Shown here: positions 56,158 to 64,000 of the stretch, piece after piece
Position numbering within the stretch: position 1 is the first letter of the stretch
How the letters are laid out: the number at the start of each line of letters is the position of its first letter
Source: Garcia nutans
Lineage: Eukaryota > Streptophyta > Magnoliopsida > Malpighiales > Euphorbiaceae
DNA: 64,000 bases
NCBI GenBank assembly: GCA_947685225.1
Contig: CANTUV010000024.1
Span: 51,674,001-51,738,000 of the forward strand
Direction: 5' to 3'
The notes under the pieces: generated by a model
What the model was told of the DNA's origin: nothing
The model's database searches: none
The model's input: only the letters and a program-made list of their open reading frames with translations
Translations under genes and position numbers: made by a program

Positions 56158-57451
56158 AATACCCCACACTTAATTCCTTGCTTGTCCCCAAGCAATGCTA
56201 AAATCCAAACACACTAACAAGATAAATTTTGTCAAGTTCAAGAGTTATAAGTATGCATCAAGACTTCCCTATCCCTAAATCCGCAATCAATATCGAATCA
56301 AACAAAATCGACACCCATGCAATTAAGTGGTTTTCCATGCATAACCAATGTTGTCACTCCCTCACCAACTCTTATAAGTGTTTGATCATGGTGGTGTTTA
56401 CACTCATAACAATCAATGAAAGATTATTGCCAAAGGCTTGCTTATCAATCAAATCTCCACCACAAAATTACAATCAAGCATCAATCAAAAGGTCTTTATT
56501 GGGTTGTAATGGGGCTAGGTAAAGGCATGATATTTAGGAAATGTGAGCTTGATCATTAAGTTCAAGAGCACTTTAAGAATGAAGTACCCGATCATATACA
56601 TAACCCAACAATCCCAAACACCTTCCTCTTGTCTACCCCTTGACATTAAAGAGCTTTTCAAGGGAACTCACTTATTAAATATTGCAATGATATTTTCAAC
56701 TTATTCCAACCCTTCGAATAAGAACAACAATTATTCTTATTATATTTTTTTTCTTTTTTTTATTATTTTGATTTGCAATCTTAAACCTACTAAATTTAAC
56801 CCCACACTTAATTCAACACAACATTCGATCATAAATGCTCTTAAAATGCTCTTGACCTAATGAAAGGATAAGAGTTAAACAACAAGGTTTAAGCTAATGG
56901 TGTTGTGAAAAAAGAAAGAAAAGAAAAATGAAATAGGCTCAAAATTGGCTAACTAAGGTTGAATATAGGGTTGGTCTTTTTAAGCCAAAGTGGGTTCACC
57001 TAATTGCCTTAATCATCTTGATGCCTAATTGAAAAATTTTATGTAGTCTTAAAAAGCATTTCAAAGCAAGTTCTAGCAAATCATCAATCAAAGATGTTCA
57101 CCCACAACAATAATGATAAGTTGATGGCTCAATTCCTCACTAGGTTAATGGTAATGCAAGGAAAAACCAACAAAATTGACAATAAGCACTAATTCTACTC
57201 AATTCTCCAATTCATGCTTCAAAAATTCAAAGCTCATCTATCAACAATTTTATAACAATTGAACTTTCTAAAACTCATTTATTCAAAGAAAAACATTAAA
57301 AACTTTAACTAACTTAAACAAAAATAACTTAAAAGTAAAAAAAAACAAAACACAAAATGCAATTAAAAGTAAAAACATAAAACACAAAATGCACCCCACA
57401 CTTAAAGATTCACATTGTCCTCAATGTGAGCATGCATACTATAGGGAGAGT
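56158..57451 (-). other. Athila-type internal non-coding DNA
   Basis: No gene is seen. It has three copies of the minus-strand word TTAAGTGTGGGG (56173-56162, 56811-56800, 57405-57394). The first directly precedes the 3' LTR and is the polypurine tract. The plus frames at 56229-56860 show no known domain. Confidence 0.65.
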
Positions 57452-58954
57452 TTAGATGAACCCTAATTTCCATCGTTCCCATATACGATGTGTGGAGCTC
57501 CTTCCACCCATAATGCAATTGGAGCCCATGACTGAGAGGATGAACAACATGTAACTGTGAAATATACCCGATGTACGGCAACCCCTAAATAGTATTCCTT
57601 GAAGAGAACATGTCTCAAAGGAACATGTTAAGGTCACCTCGGGGTAATCCTCCAGTGCTATAGGAACGTTGCAAAATCCTATTTCATTGTACAACATGGT
57701 TCTATCCATTATATGCTCTTCTTCACCACCAAGAGTAGAGGAGATGATTTTTGGGAACTCTTTAAGTTCAACCAAGTTTGGTTGAATCACTTCTTCATTC
57801 ACTTTAACAATGTCAAGTCTCCTCTCAACAACCTCAGCATCTAAAACTAGCTTACACTCCTTAAGTTCTAAATTGGGCATTTCATGTTCTTCTTCTAAAG
57901 GCATACCCATTTCAAGCTTATTTCCACTTTCTCCTTGGGAGTGCATATCATAGATGTTAGAAAGTTGCTTACCTTGCTCCTCTTCTTTCAGCCTACTGGG
58001 GAATGGAATTGGTGGCAAAGGATTCGGTGGTTCATATGAATGTGATGAAGTTGATGAGTCCAAATTCTCCTCCTCCTTTGATTGACTTGGTTTCTCCATG
58101 TTTGGTTATATCTCCTCGCCATCTTCTTCTTGATTAGTTCCTGCATCAAAGGAATCACAAAAACTTTTATATATCACCTGTTCACTTCTTAAATTTGTGA
58201 TTACCTTGACTTGTTCAGCTTGGCTAGGAAATTCCTCCTTTTGGTGTGCTTGGAGTTGATGTGCCAATTGCCCAACTTGAGCTTCCACCCTCTTCAATGA
58301 TTCCTCCAAAGAATCAAACCTCTCATTACTCCCTTCCTGATTTTGTGTGCTAATTTGAAGGTAAGCATTCAAATCATCTTCCACTGTGGATTTCTCGAAT
58401 TGATCATGGTTTTGTGAGCTAATTTGAATGAAGGCATTCAAATTATCTACCAAAGTGGGTTCCTTAAGTTTATCTTGATTTTGTGCGCTAGTTTGAATGA
58501 AGGCATTCAAACTATCTTCAAATGTGGGTGTCTTAAGGTAATTTTGATTTGAATATTGCTCTTGAGAGTAAGAGTCTCTTTGGTAAGGTCAAAAAAAATT
58601 TGGAGGTGGAACTTGCCGCTGATTTTCCCAAGAAAATTTTGGTTGGCTTCCCCAGCTGGGATTATAAGGATTGGAATATGTGTTATTTCTACCCATTTGC
58701 TGAAAACCTTGGTAGTCATATTCTTCCTCTTACCATTCTTGGTATCGTCCAAAACCCATGGAACACGTGTTTGCACTATGGCCTACATTGCCACATGCTG
58801 TACATATCTCTTGGTGTGGCATAGGTGCTCTTCCTCTTGCATTTAGCACCTTAAGTTGATTCGTCAATTCTGCTAATTGCCATGCCATTTCAGAATCATC
58901 GTTCCTATCATAAACTCCCCCGTGCCTTGAAAACTGCATCTTTACAAAAGGCAC
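57452..58954 (-). pseudogene. Athila-type gag, C-terminal remnant
   Basis: Starts near 58954 (MPFVKMQFSRHGG) and has the CCHC knuckle CTACGNVGHSANTC (about 58800), then repeats of a 24-25-residue unit with NAFIQTSAQNQD / NAFIQISSQNHD / NAYLQISTQNQE (58510-58330), a coiled segment (SLEESLKRVEAQVGQLAHQLQ), and the Athila-like PPNPLPPIPFPSRLKEEE (about 58030). Stops and shifts near 58730, 58590, 58507 and 58104 split it. The N-terminal capsid part, which should lie between the PBS and 58954, is absent: only about 130 bp are there. It cannot make a working capsid protein. Confidence 0.82.
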
Positions 58955-59082
58955 TCAGCAACTTAAGGAAAACAAACAATTAATTAAATTAAAAGAAAAT
59001 CAAACAAAATAGACAAACAATTTAAAGAAAACAAACAACTGAGTGAATTAAAAAAATCAAACTATTGCTACTTCGACAGCCT

Positions 59083-59100
59083 TCCCCGGCAGCGGTGCCA
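59083..59100 (-). promoter_or_regulatory. Primer binding site, Athila type
   Basis: On the minus strand TGGCACCGCTGCCGGGGA follows the 5' LTR after six bases. Athila elements have a PBS of this kind, linked to tRNA-Asp. Two bases differ from the form I recall. Confidence 0.82.
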
Positions 59101-59106
59101 AAAACT

Positions 59107-61210
59107 TGTTGCGCTCGAATTAAGTACTACTACAAAGCATCACTCGTAAGTATACGAGGTAGCTGTAGCAAAGGTGATCGCCCCAAGGTCGTTTTCCCAA
59201 GAAGGTGTGGTTCGTAATAGCTTGATTGGCAAGTTTTTTAAATGCGGGAGTGTTTGTTTTTTGGAATTTTGAAAGGACAATTTAAACCTAAAATTAACCA
59301 TGCATAGGGATTAATGTGTGTGATGGGTGTACAAGATCAAATTGATTCTTGGGAAGGTGCCTAGGGATATAGGTCCATTCCATCAAAGCTCAATTCTCAA
59401 TTATCCATTAACATAACCTTGTAAATTAATTTGTTCCTTAAGGTTAACTAGTCAATTACCCATCCATTAGTTCTCACATTCATGAATTAGCAATAACCAA
59501 TTATTTCACATTATCAAATTAATGAAACCCTAGAACTTATATTTCTGATTCATTCATAGGGTGGTCGATTATATAGTTCCGATATCGGATTTCACCTCTC
59601 GGTCCGTCATCCAATATTTGAAGATCAATAGGTAGCTAATCTATCAACCTAGCATTTAATACAATACAATCAACCAATCAACAAGGAACATCAATGGAAA
59701 TATCAAATCAAGACATTCAATCAAATATACTACAAACCCTAGGCATGGGTATTTAGCTCAACATCATCAATTTATAACATTCATTCAACTCAATATAAAA
59801 CAAATACAGATTGTTCATTGCAATATCAATCTCTTAATACAACAACAACAATAAGAATTGAATTAAAAGAGAGAATAGAAAAACCATTTGTGAAGATGCC
59901 AAGAGTAGGATTGCTAGTCTTCCTCCTAGCTCCACTTGATTTATGATGAAGAACTCAATCCCTCTTCAATGGTTGATTCCCCTTTGCAATATGGAATGGA
60001 GCTTTCTCAAGTCACCAAACCTTTGGATGGAGCTTTCTCAAGTCACCAAACCTTTCATTGAAGCTTCTTCAACCTTCAAGAGCTTGTTAACCCAATTTAT
60101 CCCAAAGAACCTCAAAGATCTTATCAACAGAAGATGGAGAAGGTGGAGAGGATGGAAATGGAGATGTAGATGAAGGGACAAGGGAGAGTGTCACTCTCTC
60201 CCTCTCCCAAACATGTAGCAAAAATTGGCTGCAAGAAGCCAAGACTCCAAGAACTCCATTTTCCCTCCTCTTCTCTTTTTAATTCATTCAAAAACACCAT
60301 CCATGCCTTCCAACTCACACCACTTCACCTTGTTCCCCACTTTTTATTTGTTTAATATTTCTTTTGGCAAGCACAAGGCCTTGTCCCCCGCTTTGTCCCC
60401 CACTTCGTGTAGAAAAATTCAAATATTTTAGGTGTGACACGGCCAAGCCAAAAGTAGCTTGGCCGTGTCTCTTGTTTTCCTTTGGGACAAGGCCAAGCCA
60501 TATGGCCGTGTCCTTCACTGCCCTTTTTCTTTCTTTCTTTTTCTTTCTTTTCTTTTGGTCTCAAGGGGTGACATGGCCAAGCTTGTGGCCGTGTCATGTG
60601 ACATGGCCACTAGCTTGGCCGTGTCATGTGGGTGTGTCCACTACTGTCTCTTTTCTTTCCTTCTTTGCTTGCTCCCTTGTTCTTTGGCATGAAATGGGAC
60701 ATAGCCAAGCTTGCTGGTCGTGTCACGTGACACGGCCAGTGGCTTGGCCGTGTCATTGAGTGTGTCCACCTCTGCTTGCTTCTTTTCCTTCTCTTTTTCA
60801 GCTCAAGATGGGATACGGCCAAGCTTGCTGGCCGTGTCATGTGACACGGCCAGTGGCTTGGCCATGTCTCTTGGATGTGTCTCTTCCTACTTCTTCATTT
60901 TTGCTCTTTCTTTGCTTTTTTTCTTTGTTTTGCTCCTTGGATGAGACACGGCCAGTGGCTTGGCCATGTCTCTTGGCCGTGTCAAGCTCTACCATCTTCA
61001 TTCCTTGAGGGACACGGCCAAGCATGATTTGGCTTGGCCATGTCTTGCTTGGTTCATACTTTTCCTGCACTGTTTTGATCTTCAAAGGGTGTTTTTGCAC
61101 CTAAACCTAAAAACAACACTTTAAACACACTTAAAACAAAAATTAATCAAAACATTAACTAAAAACATATAAAAATCACACTAAAAACTAGTACAAAAAT
61201 TATCTAAACA
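59107..61210 (-). repeat. Athila-type 5' LTR
   Basis: 2104 bp, TGTTTAGATAA (minus, from 61210) to GAGCGCAACA. The array of GGCC-centred words lies at 60437-61040 with CT-rich spacers. The frames across it (60364-61100) come from the repeat. Confidence 0.93.
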
Positions 61211-62385
61211 CTATGTCATTGTTTTTCAGGTGAACATTGCTTGGTGGAGAGCCGAGGAAAGGGAGATTTGGACCATCAACATGAATAATTCATTACCCCT
61301 ATAGAACTCTCATCGAATCATTGCCGGGCTTATTTCCAGTGGATTATTTCTTGGTGAGAGGGTACACAATTGGTTCTTTGGCCCTAAGCGGAGGCGGTTA
61401 CCAGCTAATATCCCAACATTTGTACTAACTTTCATATCTATGCCGGATAATACTTGGATACATGCCCGAAATGGATATGATATTAATGCATTCTTGCTTC
61501 GACCAAACTTGTCATATAATGAGTTCATACGAGACCAACTGCTGCACTTTAAGGTCGTTCCTAATGGGTTTAAAGATTTTAAGGAAGAACGAGATGGAGA
61601 AGAAGAAGAATAAGAGGATGATAACATGGAGGAAGAAGGTGATGAGGAAAATGAGGAGAGGGCGAGGAAGGTAGCAAGGATGAAGAGGAAGAAGAGGATG
61701 AGGAGGAAGATAGTATAGGGAATGTTGCCCATGATGATGCCATGGTTCTCTCCTCCTAGGTTGATCATATATAATATTTTGTGAATCCTAGACTTTCCTT
61801 GTCATTATACGCATTTAACTTGAATTTTTGCAAGCGATGGAACAATCAAGTGGTCCCAGTCATGATGTAGCTGGTCCATCTCATGCAGCTATATCGCAGC
61901 TGGATGTGCCACCCGTAGAGCCCTACATTGATTCATCTTTTGGGTTTAAAGGCTTCAATTTGAGCTATCTGGTTTGTATTTCCTGTTTCATATTTACATA
62001 TGTCGTGTGTATGCATGAAATTGTATGAACCTAACTTTTCCTTTTTTGGCTCACAGTTAATGCTTGAAGAGCAAAACCAAAATTTGCAGAAGGAATTGGC
62101 CACTAGTCATTAGTGTGCAGATCATCTTGAATGGAACTTCCAGGGCTTCAAATTTCAAGGCTGTAGGGATCCTAGTGCGTCTTCATCAAGGAGGCCCCGG
62201 ACAGATGACCATGACTTGCCATCTCCCTTCTTAGACATTGATTATGATAGGATCGATTCTAATGATAACCGTGATTTAGGCATTTCCTTTTGAGGAGGAA
62301 ACTAGCAGATGATGTGCTTCCACCTCCAACAGGTGATGAATTTCTGAGCGCTTTGTTCAACTACAGACCGCCTCCTCCTTTATAG

Positions 62386-62918
62386 TTATGTAGCTTCTAA
62401 TATACTGAGAAACTTGTATTAAACTTATTGTACATAAAATAATGGACTATAATAAATAAAATATTTTGACTTTTCAAACCAATCTCTCTCTCTCTCTTTT
62501 TCTTTTTTATGTCTAAACATTTTTTTTCTGATACTTTGACTTTCTTTCTTTATATATATATATATATACATATATTCAAACCATGTCAAAATCTATTTGA
62601 AGTGAATTCAACATGGAATATAATTTTAATCCAGAGAGTCAATATCCCACACTGATTAGGTTTAAAAACTACAAATTTCATAACGAATTCCAAATTCAAA
62701 CCAAATTTGACATGGACACTTTCATCCTAATTCGGCATGTAATGGTAGTATAGACTTCACCCTCTTGCTATATAAATCAACAAATCTCCTTCTTCTTCCT
62801 TGTTCATTAAAATACCAAAGCTTTTCAGGACATTCTTAAATTAAGATAAGGAATTTATCTTTGATACTTCTTTTAAAAAAAAAACACACAGCAATTTCAA
62901 TTCTTCAATTCTTATATA
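62386..62918. other. Gap after PMD-like copy 2
   Basis: No gene is seen. It has AATAAA-like signals at about 62440-62465 that could end transcripts of the PMD-like gene, a CT run (62483-62497) and an AT run (62552-62570). Confidence 0.5.
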
Positions 62919-63416
62919 ATGACTGAAGCTAATTTGAAAAAGTTAAAGAATTTATTTAAGATCACCAAGCCTAAACATTAGGAACAAATATCTTCATCTC
63001 AACTCAATAACTTAAAGAGTCCTTTTTACATGCCATTACTTCCTTTTGGGATGTGAAAACTAAGACTTCCAAGATAAACAACTTTGAAAAATGTCCCATG
63101 ATCGAAGAATTTGAAGCTATTCATGGATATCCAAGCAATCAACCAATGGCATTATCTATACTGATTTCCAAAACTCATCAAAAGATGCATATGTTGTTTT
63201 AACTTTCAAAGCCTGAAGTTCTGCAATTGACGAGAGGTGAGAAAATTTTGCTTGGTCCTTTGATTGACTTTTGCACTTCCCATTTGGCTCCCACCAAAAC
63301 TTGGGGGCACATGTTCTGTCTTTGCTCACTTGGTCAATTCTTACTTGTTTCTCCTCAAGGTGACATTGATCCATAAGCACTGGATATCGTGGACTAAATG
63401 GAAGGAGGATTATCAC
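62919..63416 (+). pseudogene. DUF7745-like fragment
   Basis: Starts at an ATG (MTEANLKKLKNLFKITKPKH, then a stop). After a frame shift near 63045 it reads FWDVKTKT and CPMIEEFEAIHGYPSNQP, then after another shift near 63200 GPLIDFCTSHLAPTKTWGHMFCLCSLGQFLLVSPQGDID ... MEGGLSPVPVI. The pattern FWD ... PTIEE(Y/F) ... GLVIFP ... G(V/L)(T/S)PVP is that of the plant DUF7745 family, which occurs in retroelement-rich settings. The function is unknown to me. It is cut at 63423 by an Athila-type LTR. It could be part of T3 or of a separate element. Confidence 0.6.
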
Positions 63417-63423
63417 CAGTACC

Positions 63424-64000
63424 TGTTATTTAGATCATATTTGTACTAGTTTTCGGTATGATTTTTATGTGTTTCTAGTTAATGTTTTGATTGATTTTTG
63501 TTTTAAGTGTGTTTAAAGTGTTTGTTTTAGGTTTAGGTGCAAAAACACCCTTGGAAGATCAAAACAGTGCAAGAAAAGCATGAACCAAGCAAGACATGGC
63601 CAAGCCAAATCAAGCTTGGCCGTGTCCCTCAAATAATGAAGTTGGCAAAGCTTGACAAGGCCAAGAGACATGGCCAAGCCACTGGCCGTGTCTCACCTAA
63701 AGAGCAAAACCAAAGAAACCAAGAAAAGAAGCAAAAATGAAGAAGCAGGAAGAGACACACTCAGTGACACGGCCAAGCCGCTGGCCGTGTCACATGACAC
63801 GGCCAGCAAGCTTGGCCGTGTCCCATCTTAAGCCAAAGAAGGAAAGAAAAGAAGCAGAAGTAAACACACTCATATGACACGGCCAAGCTTGTGGTCGTGT
63901 CACATGAGACACGACCAAGCTACTCTTGGCTTGGCCGTGTCACCCCTTATGACCAAAGAAAAGAAAGAAAAGAAAGAAAGAAAGAGGCAGTGAGGGACAC
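63424..64000 (+). mobile_element. Athila-type LTR, start, running out of the window
   Basis: Begins TGTTATTTAGATC and then matches the reverse strand of 61210 downwards (GTTTTAAGTGTGTTTAAAGTG, AAAAACACCCTTGGAAGATC, then the ACACGGCCAAGC array). It has the opposite orientation to the element at 44125-61210. Whether it is a solo LTR or part of a full element cannot be seen. Confidence 0.85.

Larger units (their letters stand above)
44125..61210 (-). mobile_element. Athila-type non-autonomous LTR retrotransposon
   Basis: The target duplication CTATG (44120-44124 and 61211-61215) frames the element exactly. Minus-strand order: 5' LTR (59107-61210), PBS (59083-59100), gag C-terminal remnant (58954-57452), non-coding DNA, 3' LTR (44125-56157, itself split by the Tekay element at 45310-55192). 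The internal part is only about 2.95 kb and has no pol. The PBS and the gag end (PPIPFPSRLK) are of Athila type. The two LTRs differ by clearly visible substitutions and small indels, so it is older than the Tekay element inside it. Confidence 0.92.
42453..62385 (+). pseudogene. PMD-like gene copy 2, split by a 17-kb insertion
   Basis: Plant mobile domain (aminotransferase-like) protein. Suggested exons: 42453-42594 (ends EKTQ, donor GTATTT); 43125-43824 (MDTTHTFHLPIREMTIDPVDFTAITGL, VPIPLTNDILT-like part, YAWGEEGLACLYHGFDKI); 43906-44067 (VWTYEHNLMRVPDIPRRW ... KDQ); 61230-61750 (VNIAWWRAEEREIWTI, then an acidic tail); 61835-61971; 62057-62385. The frame runs on in phase from KDQ to VNIAWW if 44068-61229 is an intron. 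That intron holds the Athila-type element, and without it would be about 76 nt. Stops near 43559, 43578 and 61289 and shifts in the tail mean it is probably dead. It lies antisense to T3. Confidence 0.78.

Noticed and set aside
56229..56860. Possible env-like or extra gene of the Athila-type element
   Set aside because: Plus-strand frames of about 100 residues without signal peptide, membrane pattern or family match; the minus strand here has no long frame.
60364..60759. 131-residue plus-strand frame (and many similar frames at 55312-56047 and 60225-61100)
   Set aside because: They run through the GGCC-centred LTR array, are present in both LTRs in different frames and strands, and show no domain.

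Overview
This is plant nuclear DNA. It is AT-rich and consists almost entirely of LTR retrotransposons nested in one another. No ordinary host gene, rRNA or tRNA gene was recognised. The lineages (Tekay-type chromovirus, Tat, Athila, Ty1/copia) together with plant mobile domain (PMD) sequences point to a flowering plant, probably repeat-rich heterochromatin. Species cannot be read from the window.

Layout: (1) 1-976 and 3514-4613 are the decayed RNase H/integrase end of a Tat-type Ty3 element (+), split by a Tekay solo LTR at 977-3513 with target duplication CGAAG. (2) 4614-8330 is the 5' LTR, PBS and broken gag of another Tekay element (+), cut off at 8330. (3) 8331-30302 is a gag-only Tat-type element (T1, -). 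Its internal DNA carries a 12242-20560 copia element (-, duplication AGGTG) and a 3.0-kb solo LTR at 22340-25349. (4) 30303-34289 is the 3' part of a second Tat element (T2, +) with a PMD-like gene on the opposite strand. (5) 34290-41613 is a degenerate Tekay element (-) whose 3' LTR is a stub. (6) 41660-42060 is the 3' end of a third Tat element (T3, -), followed by a second PMD-like gene (42453-62385, +). (7) An intron of that gene contains an Athila-type gag-remnant element (44125-61210, -, duplication CTATG). The 3' LTR of the Athila element contains a young, apparently intact Tekay element (45310-55192, -, duplication CTCCA). (8) 62919-63416 is a fragment resembling the DUF7745 family, cut by the start of another Athila LTR (63424 to the window end, +).

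Relative age: the Tekay element at 45310-55192 is youngest. Its LTRs differ, as far as I could see, only by one AT repeat unit, and it has one uninterrupted 1546-codon gag-pol frame. All other coding regions are broken. Many breaks are CGA-to-TGA or TGG-to-TAG changes, as expected from decay of methylated DNA.

The least expected signals are regulatory or structural. The better preserved Tekay-like LTRs carry two adjacent hairpins just before a splice-acceptor-like AG. The stems keep their pairing although their bases changed in a divergent LTR family, and a GTAAGT donor-like site lies about 1.5-1.7 kb upstream. Two PMD-like genes lie antisense to Tat 3' ends in mirror-image arrangement. Tekay and Athila LTRs, which are not otherwise alike, share arrays of a GGCC-centred inverted motif.
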